A DNA stretch of 64,000 nt from Platanthera guangdongensis (GCA_039583875.1 CM077162.1:165683220-165747219); one strand, 5' to 3'; numbered from the stretch's first letter, positions 1 to 11,961 are shown. Numbers and translations: made by a program. Notes: generated by a model not told the origin, from the sequence alone.

Positions 1-329
1 ATTTGCGCTTGAGTCTAACTAGTGCCGTGGAGAGAGTGTAAACGGGCAAGCGTATGGTCCCCGACATTGGTGGATTCCTTTGGAGGTGATCCTGAGCCCC
101 GATCTTTGGCAAAGCTCACCTTAGTGGCCTGCCTACTTTCTTTCTATGCGTGACCAGTTGATTCACCGTGATTCTATTTTTGAGTAGTAATAAAATTTTG
201 ATACGCATTGTGAAAAAATATAAACTCTTCTGCATACTTAGAAATTTTCTCTATTATATTTTTACGCACGCGAGCATGCGACTTCGCATGGTACTTTGTT
301 TTTCAATTTCTTTATTAAGTCTAGGGGTG
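1..329 (+). mobile_element. 3' internal end of an Athila-like Ty3-gypsy element (truncated by window edge)
   Basis: This stretch holds no reading frame. It ends in a purine-rich tract (317-329, AAGTCTAGGGGTG) directly abutting an LTR that starts TGATGAGTCC. Such a tract beside a TGATG...CATCA LTR is typical of Athila-type gypsy elements, so this is inferred to be the untranslated 3' internal part of an element whose coding region lies left of the window. Confidence 0.6.
317..329 (+). promoter_or_regulatory. Polypurine tract (plus-strand primer site)
   Basis: AAGTCTAGGGGTG lies immediately before the LTR start at 330. In LTR retrotransposons this tract primes plus-strand DNA synthesis. It sets the orientation of this LTR as 3'. 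Confidence 0.55.
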
Positions 330-599
330 TGATGAGTCCGATTTATATAGGGTTTTTCGGACTCATCTAGGCTAGTTTTCACGCGTTTGCACTTCACTTT
401 TAGTTCTTTATCGTTCCTATTTCATCTAATCTTTATTTCCATAGGAAGTGCACATTTATACCCGTGGTTGTGTATTTTGTTATTTTTATAGTTGGTACTC
501 CCTTTTGTGATTATCTGGAATGTCTACACAGATTAGTGATTTATTTTCCTATCGGTACAAGGGTCGTGTGCGTGTTCCGGGATGGTTGTGAAACAGGAA

Positions 600-955
600 T
601 ACTGCGCACGATCATGGGATATAATGTGCACGACCACTGGTCGTGTGCCCCTGATCGTGCGCACTACTCTTCATTTTCCAGAATCAGCCTGGGGTAAGCG
701 CACGACCACTGGACATAATGCGCACGACCACCGGTCGTGCGCCACTGATCGTGTGCATTGATTCCTCTTTTCCGGAGTCCTGTCTGGGGTAATCGCACGA
801 TCATTGGACTTAGTGCGCACGAACATTGGTCGTGCGCCACTACTCGTGCACGTTATCCCAGTTCTTCTTCCTGATATTCCATACAGTGCGCACGAGCATA
901 GGACATAGTGCACACGACCACTGGTCGTGCGCCTGTGATCGTGCACATTGTTCAT
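600..955 (+). repeat. U3 array of GACCACTGGTC-type palindromes
   Basis: About four degenerate units of roughly 90-120 bp, each with one or two near-perfect palindromes built on GCACGACC-ACTGGTCGTGC (for example at 625-650, 718-745, 810-835 and 910-935) plus half-sites such as TGATCGTGCGC. The array ends just upstream of the TATA box at 967. Confidence 0.8.
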
Positions 956-966
956 TTCTGCTTTTG

Positions 967-975
967 TATAAATAG
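967..975 (+). promoter_or_regulatory. TATA box of the Athila-like LTR
   Basis: TATAAATAG lies about 15 bp downstream of the palindrome array and inside the LTR, where the U3/R promoter is expected. Confidence 0.6.
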
Positions 976-1905
976 TGCAGGTCTCTCCCTAATTCAGAGA
1001 GGATCCGGAGCTCGACATTTCTCCGCTGTTTTCCGCCTTCTCCGTCGTTCCCCTTCATCTTCCACCCTAGGGGGTGCTCCGGGCAAGCTTTCACCGCCAA
1101 ATCCAAGTCGGAGCTTCCTCTCGGCCTTCTCCTTCATCTGTGAGCTTCAAGTAGGGTTTAACGCCATAGCCATCAAGCAAAGGAAAGCTAGAAAACTTCG
1201 TCTGCTATTGTGAGATGAAGAATACGGGCCATTGGAAGGTGGTGATAGCCCTTCTCTACCCTGGACGCAGTTGAGGACCGAGCTTGGACGCGGAATGATA
1301 ACCCGACGATTCCAACCGTGAATCCTCAGCAAGACTTCAGATTCGGTCGATCTCTTGACTTGTTCTTGCTTTATTGTTGAATATTGGTGTTTAACTTTAT
1401 TTATATTGATGAAGTGCACTTTGGTTGTATATGTTATGTGTGTCATGTCTATGTGATTCCTATTTCATTTTACTGCCTAAGTTGCTTGAGTTGCGCTATA
1501 TTCCATCCACCACCATCCACCCTTGCCGCACTAGCAATTGCTAGTGGCGTGCATTGCGAAGAGGTGCTCATGGCCCTCATTCCTCCATTCTAACCACCTC
1601 ATCCGCTAGCCTTCTCGTCCATCCGCCTAGTGATTCGGTGCATAGCGGCCCGACTAGTCTTCCATCCCGCATGGCGAAGCATCGCATAGCGGCGTTGCAT
1701 ATGAGTAGTTGTTAGCCTTTTATTTTCTGTTTTTGCAATATCAACCCCCCCCCCCCCATAGTTAGCTCCGACCTGAGGACTTCAATCTCAAGTCCTCCTC
1801 GAAATTAACTCCACCTTACTGTGTTCCTTGTGAGATCGATACTTGGGAAAACCCCCATTTTTTATTACTTGTGCGACCGGTTCACTGCCGTGATCTATAG
1901 CATCA

Positions 1906-4020
1906 ACAACTCCAAGAGTTTCTGTTTCACTGGAATTTTTGCAAGCATGATTTCAAAATAGCAATGAGAGATTTGAACCACAATGTAATATGATATTCAT
2001 CTCAACTAAAAATAAACATTGTAGTCGCCATGCTTTGCTATTTAGTGCATTTACTTATGATTTTAAAGAATAGTATAGGTATGCATTAGCATCCAATTCT
2101 CATGAGTAGAAGTTTTATGAGAAATAATGATGTGTATAAATAGTGTTTTGATAAAGTATACAAGTGAATTAAAAAAACACATGACATATATAATGAACAA
2201 CCACAACATTAAAGTACAAAAATAATATTACTTCCACTATTTTTCAATGCACATGAGTAAGAAGTACAACTACCAAGGTGCTCTACACACACAATACTTA
2301 TTAAGACTTATAAGGGAGTAGAGTAGTGCTTGGGGGATCACATTTATGCCAATTTTAGTGTTATTTTTATTTTTGTGATCCAGTGTACTAAGAGAAATGA
2401 TGAAAAATTGTGTTTGCTACAAGACACTTTACAATTCTTTTTCTAAGGTGCTCAGCCTCACAATACTTATTAAGACTGCTCAGGAGGGTTAGTATTGCTT
2501 GGTGGAGTTTTCGTTTTCAATTTTTATTTGATTTTTATTTTAATGACAAAGGACTCCAAATTCAATTATTGCGCAAACAATCACAATTTTTGTAAAGACA
2601 AATTTCTCCAATGAATAAGTGCATGAAAAAACAAAGAATTGAAAAAATCAATTCAGTGTAGTGTAGGTAATCTATTTATGTATTTTAATTATTATATTAT
2701 TACACTACACAATCATGCAGGTATAAGACTAAAATCATATGCAGGTTATTAAAATAGGTGAGTGAATAGAATCATTGTCAAACATAAAACATTACTCATA
2801 CTTAGAGGCGTACTAAGCAATCCTACACAGTTTTTCTATATTCAATTTCATTGCTCATAACAAGATAATATTCAAGGCATGATATAACCAAAATAATGTT
2901 TTAAGAAACTTGACAGTTAAATCAAACATTGTATTTAATCTTTAATTGATAGAATGTATTCATCCTTGATAATGACAATGAATAATAAGTAGTTTTTATA
3001 ATAATTTATTTATTTATTTTTTAATAAAAATACAAAACAGTAACCACACAAAGAGATATATAAATTTTTTGTTCTTTTTAATTATTTTATAATTATATAT
3101 ATATTAAAAAAATACTTTTGTTTTTCTAAAAACATGAAGGCTCACAAAGATATATGATGCAAACATAAGATAGGATGATAAAATATTGTGCATGCATATA
3201 ACGAAGATGATAAGTGAAATAATGTTCATGCAGTGGATATGTGAATCCTAAGTATGCCCAATAATCCAATATCTAAGCTATATGTCTACACCCTAGCCCC
3301 GTACTAAGTGACGGATGGGCATGAGGAGCTACACAAGTGTCGTAGGGTGGGGTGTTAATCCCATGTGCATATAAAAGAACTCGCTCAACCTAACACTCTT
3401 TCCCCCCAGCGTCACACAAGGACCTACTGGAACCCTCCCCGATTAAGGACAAGACATGGTTTATAGGTTAGCGTTTCTCTAAAGCACACACACCTACGCC
3501 CCTGCTATTTTGAGACATACAAAATGGGTGAATGATCACAGGGATACTAAGACAACGTGATAGAATTATGATAAAAAGGTAAATTATGGCCACTTAGATA
3601 TGATATGACTTTTATTCCAATTTATTCTGTTAGATTGATTTATCTTTAATCATAATATGAGAAAGTCATATAGAAAAAATATATCTATAGTTTCCATGGC
3701 ATGTTGGATTAAAAAAAATAGAAAACAAAAACAAAAATACAGTAAAAACAACAGAAAAAACATAAATAACACTAGGCACATCGTGAATTAGACTAGTGAT
3801 TAATTTTGTTTGGATTAGTTTTTACTTCACGCAATTGATGGATACTAGTGGATAAGATATTTAAGTATCCAAAAGGAGCCAGGGGTGACGGTTCCTTTGG
3901 GTACCCAAACATAATATAATACACCTTGGAGTGATGACTGTGAATGGGCCCTTTTGAGTGGAATGGGTGCGCTATTTTGAATGATGGGTCTTCATTCATA
4001 CTTTGGTTTAATGTTATTTT
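1906..4020. other. AT-rich region without recognisable genes
   Basis: The stretch is very AT-rich with many stops in all frames, including an A/T tract around 3000-3125. A more mixed-composition segment at 3280-3480 contains no usable frame and matches nothing I recognise. It is probably old transposon debris. Confidence 0.6.
2274..2520 (+). repeat. Degenerate direct duplication (about 171-bp period)
   Basis: The segment starting AAGGTGCTCTACACACACAA at 2275 recurs, diverged, at 2446 (AAGGTGCTCAGCCTCACAA). In both copies it is followed by TACTTATTAAGACT and GTGCTTGG/TTGCTTGG, then a T-rich stretch. Both copies are non-coding. Confidence 0.5.
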
Positions 4021-5452
4021 TATGTTGCAAATTTCCTTTTAGAACTCAACATAATCTTCAATTGAATAATATTGTGTTGGAGGTTTAACTATATTGAAAT
4101 TGTTCTTCAAGTCAAAATTATTTCGCTTAACATTAGGACTCATAGTATAGTAGTGGTTGATAGGAAATCTACATTCATTTGTTTTTCAGTTGGGAGTAAT
4201 TTGTTTTTCAAAGTGAGTGATTTCAATAGTTAAAAGTTTCACTTTCATAAGCTTGAGATTTTCTACTATGTTTGATTAACTCAGCCTGTAGATGGTGGTT
4301 CATATTCAACATGCTTTTGAGTTTTATGTGCATCTTAGGAGTTGGGATTTGCTAGTTTCTAAGCATTATTTCCTTAAGCATGTTGATTTTTATAGTGAGC
4401 TCTTTGTTTTTCAGTTTGAGGTTATGTCTAGCTTTATTGTATGCGATTGTGGTGTTTTTGAGAGTGGAGGCAATAGAGTCGATATGAGCTTTATACTTAC
4501 TCCTAAATTCATTGAATATCTCGTTCATCTCTTTGAATTCAACTTTATAATTTTTGCATTCAGCACAATCACTTTTCAATGATGAGTTTTCTAGACATAA
4601 TTTATCATTTTGTTCTTTTGTAAAATGAAGCACTTGTTCAAGAACCTTATATTTTTCTTTTAATTCATTATAATCTATACAAGGTGTAAATATTTTATTT
4701 AAAGAGCAGTTGGGAGGACAAGTCACATCAACGGTAGATTCTATATTAACATTTGATTTTAAAAGATTATTTTATAAACGTAGTTTTGAATTAATACTTT
4801 TCAGTTTCTTAATTCTATGTTTAGTCGCATCTAGCATATTCAATGTAGAAATAGAATTGCATACAAGAAGATAATTGTTTTTTCTTTCAGCGGTCTTGGA
4901 CAAGGCATGATTTGAACACAGGGTTCCTTTGTCAACTTCCTCTTGGCTTTCCTCATCCAACAATATGTTTTCATCTTCCCTTCCGCTTGATGTGTTTGTC
5001 TTGTCTTCCTCTAAGAGCAAGTCTCCATTTGGTTCTTCACTTGGATCCATAAGAAATTACTTGGATTCAACATCTGTAGAATAAGAACTATAAGTATATT
5101 CAAGAAATTTCCATATATCATAGGCAGTAGAAAGCGTGTAGATGAGTTTAAAAATTTCTTGACCAAGCCCACAAAACAAACTATTCATAGCTTTGGCGTT
5201 TATATGACACTCGTGCTTAGTTAAGTTATTTGGGGGCTTGGTACAAGTTATGTTCCAAACTTCTTTATCTAATAACATAAAAAATTTCTTTATCAATGTT
5301 CTCCATTCGTTATAGTTCAATCCTTTAAATAGAGGTTGTGCTAACGAATTTTTTGTGTACATTTTTTCATCCTTCCTAGTCGATTCGCGATCGATGTTGG
5401 CCATTATTCCTGTTGGTAAAACCATTGTAGAATAACCTGCATCTGATACCAC
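4020..5452 (-). pseudogene. gag of a SIRE-like Ty1-copia element (5' portion, decayed)
   Basis: The minus-strand frame from about 5413 starts shortly after the primer site. It carries a copia Gag (UBN2-type) core with the hallmark sequence PLFKGLNYNEW followed by WNI and an alpha-helical stretch. The frame breaks near 5057; the next segments (5050-4772, rich in Glu and Ser; 4726-4352, strongly coiled-coil with many Lys/Glu/Leu) look like the central part of a SIRE-type Gag. Left of 4352 the sequence decays into stops and no zinc knuckle, protease or polymerase is present, so the element is truncated. Gag would form the virus-like particle. LTR and PBS lie directly to the right in the correct order. 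Confidence 0.65.
5442..5451 (-). promoter_or_regulatory. tRNA-iMet primer-binding site
   Basis: On the minus strand this reads TGGTATCAGA, complementary to the 3' end of initiator tRNA-Met, two bases inside the LTR end at 5454. It fixes the minus orientation of this copia fragment. Confidence 0.8.
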
Positions 5453-6486
5453 TTGTTGGATCTAGTGGCCAACCTTAGAGGGGGGGTGAATAAGGTTTGA
5501 CAAGCTAATTGAAAATTCAAATTTTTGTCTAGAAAAACTAGTTCTAGAAGCTACCACGTGGCGTTAGGTTGGTAACGCATGGCGATAGGTCACAGACCTT
5601 GTTTTCTTGGGTAAATTCCTCCTTGGAGATCTACGAACACTTGAGAGAATTACAAGCTAACAGTCACAGTGTTATATACACAGAAAAACAAATAGTAAAT
5701 GTTATTTCATTCAAACTAGATCAACAACTATTTTTACAATTACAACATGATCTCCATGACGCCGAAGATCGGAGGTAGTGGAAATGAAATCTCCTTTTGT
5801 TTTCTATACCGACCCTCTACCCGGACTGGTTGGCTCTCTCCCTTTCCCTCCAAGAAAGGTCTTCGAGCTGGCTCTTCACCTTCATGCAAGGGAGGATCTT
5901 AGAGCCCCGCTAGATCACCCGATCTATACGTCCCTTCCCAGGATGATTTTTCACGGAATCCTTCTCGGATTCAGACAACCCTACAAGTCAATTTCTCACA
6001 AAATCCTTCCCGGATTTTGACGACCTTCCAGTCAATTTCCCACAAAACCCTTCCAGGATTTTGATGACCCTCCGGTCGATTTCCCTCACACAACCAAATA
6101 GATAAAAAGAATTTAAAGTTAAATACACTAAAAAGGAGAAAACTACCCTCTAACTAGAACCCTTGATGTTGATGATGATTTTCATGCAATGGTTCGATCT
6201 TTGTGGCTTGAGAGTCTTCCTCTTCGATGTTCTTCAGATTCGTGAAGGTGTGCGCTTGATGAGAGTTTTTGTAGCGAGGATCATTCACGTGAAACTTAGG
6301 ATGATGGCTTCTTGATCATCATGTTCGTAGCTTTCAATCCTTGCGCATGAATTCCTTTTCATCTCCTCTAAAGAATTCTCCTCCTCAATGAGTTGGGATG
6401 ACCCCTTCCTTCCCTTTAGATGGCTAGGGAAAACTCCCCTTCCAAATTTCGTGAAAAACCGTAACACAAAACTCAAGTTCGGGTTG

Positions 6487-6496
6487 TTTTAAATAG
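6487..6496 (-). promoter_or_regulatory. TATA-like box of the truncated copia LTR
   Basis: On the minus strand this reads CTATTTAAAA. It sits at the downstream edge of the motif array, about 1030 bp before the LTR end, a position comparable to the TATA box of the 12761 LTR. Confidence 0.4.
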
Positions 6497-6509
6497 AGAA
6501 GGCATTGCA

Positions 6510-7230
6510 GGAAGCTACCGCGAGGTGGTAACTAGATATATCGTGGCGGTAACTTCCAGAGAAGAAAAACCTTACTTTTCTTCGTGTGCTTGCAACAGAA
6601 CAACTCCTCGTAGTCGTTGCAGTCCATGGCTCGCCAGAGATCTTCGTGCACCACCGGGAGGGAAGCGGTTTTGTTATCCTTCGATGGAGATGGCGGAACG
6701 GACCATGAAGAGGTGGCTAAAACCTAGGAATGATAGACCTCTGTCCCCTTTCATCTTTAAGAAAATAAGCTACCGCCGACGGTAAAACTAGTGCCCGGCG
6801 GTGCGGTAGGTTCGCACGCTTCGAGATGACAACTGTCTTGCAAATTTTGAAAGATATTTAAAATAAATATTTTCCTTTTTTACGAGCTAGCGCGGTATGG
6901 TAGAAGGTGGCGCCCGACTGTAGGTTCGTCTCAACAGACTCAATGCCTTGGAGCGTTTAGTGGGTTACCGCGATGCGGTACTAAGCTAGCGCCCAGCAGT
7001 AGTGATCTCTCAATGCACTCAAAGCCTTGGTGTGTTGAGTGGGTTACCGCGGCCCGACAGGTAGATAGCGCGCGGCGGTAGACTTGTCTCAACGCACTCA
7101 ACGTGGCGTTGAGTGGGCTAGCGCGCCTCGGTATGTATAGCGCTTTCCCGTAGCTTCTCGAGCGCTCTGTCAATTTAATTCAACGGCTACCGCACGGCGG
7201 TTATGACTACCGCACGACGGTAGGTTCCAG
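6510..7230 (-). repeat. U3 array of TACCGC...GCGGTA motifs
   Basis: Roughly eight to ten degenerate inverted-repeat words such as TACCGCGAGGTGGTA (6518), TACCGCCGACGGTA (6771), CTACCGCACGGCGGTTA (7188) and CTACCGCACGACGGTAG (7209) are separated by unrelated 20-60 bp spacers. They occupy the U3 part of the LTR and stop about 15 bp before a TATA-like site at 6487. An isolated related word lies at 5549-5590. Confidence 0.75.
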
Positions 7231-7354
7231 AACTTGATTCTTTCTTTCCTCACAACTGTAAAACTGCACACTATAAACACACAACAAACATGATCAAATA
7301 TACACTGAGATTTGTTATTCTCAAACCAAGAGATGCAGAATGCATTTTCCAACA

Positions 7355-7585
7355 AAGAGGACCACGATGTCTTGAGATCGTGTGAGAAGTTTGATGATGA
7401 GAAGATAGGGTGGAGGAAATAGCTAGAGAAGTGTGCACGCCAGCAAATTCAGGGCGACTGGTGGTCGGTAAGCTCGCAACCGCCACTGGGTAATAACCGG
7501 CCAATTAAACAATCATCAGCCACCGCGATTGTTTAATCAGGCAACTAATTCTTGACACCCGTATGCCCACATTAATTGAATCATG
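7355..7585. other. Unassigned flank
   Basis: This is about 230 bp of mixed composition outside the copia LTR. I see no gene, repeat or terminal signal here. Confidence 0.5.
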
Positions 7586-7589
7586 TATA

Positions 7590-7630
<41 letters not shown>
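7586..7630. repeat. (TA)n microsatellite
   Basis: A run of about 20 TA dinucleotides abuts a Helitron-like 5' terminus at 7631. Confidence 0.9.
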
Positions 7631-7633
<3 letters not shown>

Positions 7634-8600
7634 TTATTATATAAAACAATAGGCATCTCTTGAGGCACAACACAAATTAGATCCGTACCAATGGATCAAG
7701 ATGTTTTGCAATCTGGCCGTTGGATTCAAAGCACAAGGCCTGTCATTAGCCATTCCTCCCAAAAACCAAATCCTGCAACTCCCAAAAATCTAGATCCTGT
7801 TTCGCCAAAAAAAATCATGCACGGCTTACCTATACCGCTGGCGGCCTGCCCGGCGCCCACCCGCGGGTTTCCGGCCTCCAGCGAACCTGCCGGGGGTTAT
7901 CTGGCGGCGATCTGGGTCTCACAGGCATGGCGGCGATCTTTATTATAACAAATACAATTTTAAATACTTTTAAATTTTAAAAAAAACTGTTGGGGAGGGT
8001 GAAGTCTGCTTGATTGCAGGTGAAGCCCGCAGCGCCGCATCGAAAACAGGCGTATTTTTTTGAATGTCAAGAAGGCAAAGCCCGCAGCGCCTCTCCCTCG
8101 GACGTCCTTGCGCGCAACTCTCCCCTGCGCACTCTCGCACACTCTTGCACATGTCGCTCCCTTATGCGGGTCTCCTCCAACCCCCCCCCCCCCCCCCCCC
8201 CGCCCTCCACGCACTCTCCTCAGACAAGCGCCCTGTGCTCACTCCTTCTGCAAGCACCCTACTCTCTCTCTTTACCCTCAAACGCTCTGTACCGTCTAAC
8301 GCTTCATGCGCTATCCAACAGGAAGCGCCCATCACGCTCTTTTTCAATAAGAGCCCTACATGCTTCAGAGCAAGCACTCCATCTACCGATAAGAAACTGA
8401 ATCACGCTTCTCTAAAAGACAATTAGAGACAAGAAATAGAGGATAGAACGCGTCTGGCGCGCTGCGAGAGCTTCCAAGCATCGAACATCAGAACGAGTCC
8501 AGCAAGCTGCTCCCACCTCCAAAAATTATTATATAAAGATATTCCACCTTGGTACAGTAACAATGTCCGTAGCAGTATGACATTGCTACTATAACAAGGT
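7631..8600 (+). mobile_element. Helitron-like element or fragment (5' end only)
   Basis: The sequence TCTTTATTATATAAAACAAT at 7631 matches the 5' termini inferred at 27707, 55953 (minus) and 56644 (minus), and like them is followed within about 80 bp by a CCAATGGATC or CCGTTGGATT word. No matching 3' end was found, so the right border is a guess. A GC-rich block at 7855-7905 shares an 18-bp exact core (GGCCTGCCCGGCGCCCAC) and further similarity with 55600-55670. A C-run lies at 8181. No intact gene is present. Confidence 0.4.
8181..8201. repeat. Poly-C tract (about 21 C)
   Basis: The homopolymer run is in the Helitron-like region. The proline-rich frames crossing it are not genes. Confidence 0.9.
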
Positions 8601-8624
8601 GGCATATCAATTATAATATATATA

Positions 8625-11600
8625 TAGAGTCATGTAAAAAAGGATTGGGCCTAGTGGGCTGGCCCGAGCCCAGCTTGGTAAAAGCCCTACGAGGCCCGAC
8701 CCGGCAAAAGGCCGGCCCGGGCCAAGGCCGGGCCCAGGGCCCATACAGGCTCAGCTTTAGAGCCACTGCCCGGCCCAATGCCCGGGCCGGGCTAGGCCCG
8801 GGCAAAGCCCGGGCGGTGAAAAATAAGAGTATAATGGCTCTTATTAGATCCATTAATTAAACGGCTCTAATAAGATATGTTGCTAATGGGTGTTATTAGT
8901 GTCGTTAGCTACTAACTGCTCTAATAAGAGTCGTTAGCAGCGGCCAGCTGCCCCGCTGGCCGCTGTTGTACAGCAGTACAACACCTGCTGTACAACATCT
9001 GATGTACTCCTATACAGAGCATAGGGCCTAGGCTCATTATTTTAAAAAAAAATTTATATAAACCCCCCCCCCCCACCTGCCCCCCTCTCTCACTCTCTCT
9101 CTCATTCCCCAATCCCCAACCCGAGCACCCCCCCTCTCTCTCTAACTCTCTCTCTCTCTCTCTCCCACTCACTCTATCTCAGCTCTCTCTCTCTCACTCT
9201 CTCTCTCTCTCTTTATTTCTCTCTCCAACTCACTCAATCTCTCAGTCTACAAGGCTCTCACTACCTCAACGACATCATGGAGTCGTCCGCCTCAATGCCT
9301 GGGTCATCTACTCAGAGTACGCCTGTAGTGGTGGAGCACAATCGTAAGGCGACAGTTTGGAAGCACTTCGATAAGGTTCAAGTTGGCATTGAATTTAAGG
9401 TGCTGTGCAAATTATGCTCGAAGTTGCTGACCTTTATCGACAACTCGACACTATCAAGACACCTTAAGTCTTGCGTGTCGAAACAAGCTCCCGTATCCAG
9501 TCAGGCCCAAATTTCAGGAGCAGGACAAATTTGTACATACGATCAACTTCGCCAACGGGACCTATAGATGAAACATGTCATCAAACGTGAGTTGTCATTC
9601 AGCCATTACGACAACGAGGATGCGACAGAGTACATACATGGAGGCCTTCAGCCCAAATATCAACAGGTAAGTAGAGTTTCTCTTAGCCGCGATGTCATTA
9701 AAGCTTATTTAGAATTAAAACATTTGTTAATAAATTTTTTTGAAAATTTCGAGGGTCGGGTAAGTTTAACAAGTGACGTTTGGAGCAGTAGCATAAAAGT
9801 AGGATATTCGTACATATGTATCACATGTCATTGGATCGATCTCATCTCATGAGAGTTAAATAAGTGTGTAATTTGTTTTGAAGGTTTCGAATATTCGCAC
9901 ACTGGTAAAGCTATATATAATGTAATTACGAAATGTGTGCGCGAATTTATATTAAAAGATAAAATAATGAGTATTTCTTTTAATAACGCCTCTAACAATA
10001 ACATAGCTATTGATTAGCTAAAATGCGATTTAAAACCAATACTAAACGGTGTGTTTTTTCACACTCACTGTGTTTGTTACGTTTTAAATTTAGTAGTACA
10101 AGATAGCTTAGTCACTATGGAACCGTATATTGAAAAAATTTGTCTTATACTTAGAGTCATTTATAGTTCTAAGCAACGATCACATGATTTTAAAAAATTT
10201 GTAAACGCATAGGTTAAAAAATATTTGAAACCACAATTTGATATGCCTATTAGATGGAACTCAACATATAAAATGTTAAAAACAGCGTTTCAATAAAAAT
10301 CACTACTTATGAAATATTATAATATGGTAAATAGTCATGATTTAACCGATGTCGATTGAGACGTATTAGAACATTACATGGATTTATTAAAATATTTGTA
10401 TAGGACGACGGTTTTTTATCTGGCGTGTAATATCCCACCAACTCACTAGATATTGAAAATTTTCTAAACATCGCACAAAAATTTAATTATTATAGACAAC
10501 ATGATGGATGACTTCCATTAATTAAAATAATGGAAGAAATTTTTTTAAAATATTATAGAGAAATGTCTGCAATGTTTTCGTGCGTCGCCGCTTTAAATCC
10601 GTTATTCAGCGCAAACGGCGTAGAAAATTTGATAGAAGAAATAAATACAAACTTAAATTTAAATTTAAATTTCGATGATTGTGGCGACGTTAGTATTATA
10701 AAATTTAATTCTCTTTTTACTGAGCGTTACAATTATTATGATAACTTATACGACACCCGGCCCCGGGAAGAAAATATCGCAACCAAAAACAAAGGATACT
10801 TTTAAAAATAAAATTTTAGAATTAGCAGCTAGGAAAAAGGTGCACACATCTAGTAGTTTAAATGAATTAGGATTGTACACTAAAACACAATTCCGTGATT
10901 TTATGAGCACGGAGGAGATTGAAAACTTCGATCTCTTTAAATGTTGGAAAGGTAAAGTTAATACGTATCCTATTTTGGCATATATGGCCCGTGATTTACT
11001 AACAATCCAAGCTAGTACGGTAGCTTCAGAGTCCGCTTTTTCTCTTAGTGACAGAGTTTTGAACGAGCAGAGGAGCCGGCTCAATGAAGAATCTCTGGAA
11101 ATGTGCATCTGCTATAAGGACTACTTGGATGCTATGTAGAGGAAGCAGCACATTACAACATTAGAGGATAGCTCAGAGGAGATAGAAGACGAGATGGACG
11201 CGATGTATTTACAAGATTATTGAAGAGCAAGCGCACATCTAGTAGTTGTCTTCAAAGTTAAAATTGTATTTTTTCGTTTTGTTAAATTAATTAATATTGT
11301 AGCTTTTTTTATTTAAAATTAAAAATGATAATAAATTTCATTTTTTTTAATTTCTTTCAATTAATGTAATTTGTAAAATGTAAATATTTTTTAATATTAA
11401 TGAAATTGAATTATTTTTGTTCATGCGAGTGAATTTTTATTAGTGTACAAAATTTTTTTAGTATATTGATTTTTTTTAATATAATTTAATTATTATATTT
11501 TTTAAAATATAATTGTAAAGCCCGGCCGGGCCCGAAAGGTCAGATCAGGCCCCTTCCCGGGGCAAGGGCCCGAGCCCGGTTTCAGAAAAGCCCGGGTTCA

Positions 11601-11669
11601 ACCCGGTTGAGAAAAACCCAGGCATGTTGGGCCCGGTACCGGGCCGGCCCGATCGGGCTTTATTCCCAT

Positions 11670-11676
<7 letters not shown>
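8625..11676 (+). mobile_element. hAT-family DNA transposon (decayed, probably once autonomous)
   Basis: Terminal inverted repeats TAGAGTCATG (8625) and its near-complement CATGACTATA (11676) flank 3.05 kb. Both ends sit in TA-rich repeat, so an 8-bp target duplication of TATATATA is compatible but not provable. Just inside each end are GC-rich stretches made of GGCCCGGGC-type words (8646-8820 and 11520-11660), typical sub-terminal repeats. A CT-rich leader (9070-9240) precedes a transposase relic at 9277-11223. Confidence 0.75.
9277..11223 (+). pseudogene. hAT transposase (Ac/Tam3-like) pseudogene
   Basis: The first frame (ATG at 9277) carries a BED zinc finger: W-K-H-F near residue 30, C-K-L-C around residue 47, then H and C at the end (SRHLKSC). 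A stop at 9565 and many further stops and frameshifts break the central catalytic part (9568-10500). The last frame (10738-11139, continuing after an in-frame TAG to 11223) is the conserved hAT C-terminal dimerisation region, with ARDLL, IQASTVASESAFS and NEQRSRL. An intact protein would excise and reinsert hAT elements; this copy cannot encode one. The AT-rich body between GC-rich ends fits long decay. Confidence 0.8.

Positions 11677-11740
<64 letters not shown>
11677..11740. repeat. (TA)n microsatellite
   Basis: About 30 TA repeats follow the hAT right end. The left end of the hAT also lies in a short TA run, so the element probably inserted into one TA tract. Confidence 0.9.
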
Positions 11741-11744
<4 letters not shown>

Positions 11745-11961
11745 ATTTTCTGGCCACTTAAATTAGTTAAATATGATAACTATTTCTCATGCTATCCGAT
11801 TGAATAATTAAGCTGGTTGAATAAGCTTATAAGCCTCTGTAAATCTCGAAAAATTGTCCTCAATTTTTTAAACTTATTTGTTAACTGGAATATCATATAT
11901 ATAGATATATATATATAGTACGGGCAAGTGTTCTGTACGGGCATGCGGGCTGCTTCATATA

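Larger units (their letters stand above)
330..1905 (+). mobile_element. 3' LTR of Athila-like gypsy element
   Basis: The LTR begins TGATGAGTCC and ends ATAGCATCA, so its ends are short inverted repeats (TGATG/CATCA). Near its 3' end it has the words CTTGTGAGATCGATACTTG and TTACTTGTGCGACCGG, which resemble the U5 end of Athila LTRs. A TATA box lies at 967. The 5 bases after the end are ACAAC; the bases before 330 do not match, as expected when the matching copy lies beyond the 5' LTR outside the window. Length is 1576 bp. There is no protein-coding content; the short frames here are chance. Confidence 0.65.
5454..7354 (-). mobile_element. 5' LTR of the truncated SIRE-like copia
   Basis: Read on the minus strand the LTR starts TGTTGGAAAATGC at 7354 and ends CTAGATCCAACA at 5454, then meets the tRNA-iMet primer site. 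The start resembles the LTR starts at 12761 (TGTTGGGTATTG) and of the solo LTR ending at 53698 (TGTTGGAACACCC), so these are sister families. Near its 3' end it has the CACCCCCCCTCT stretch shared by these copia LTRs. Outer flank is AAGAG. Length is 1901 bp. Confidence 0.7.

Noticed and set aside
671..1446. Frames in the Athila-like LTR (671-955, 840-1106, 908-1213, 1147-1446)
   Set aside because: They run through a palindrome array and promoter; LTRs do not code and no domain is visible.
330..1905. Solo LTR interpretation of the Athila-like LTR
   Set aside because: The 5 bp before and after do not match and a polypurine tract lies directly before it, so it is a 3' LTR of an element continuing to the left.
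8014..8426. Overlapping proline-rich frames of 79-128 codons
   Set aside because: They depend on a poly-C run and have no start context or domain; the region looks like Helitron-like filler.
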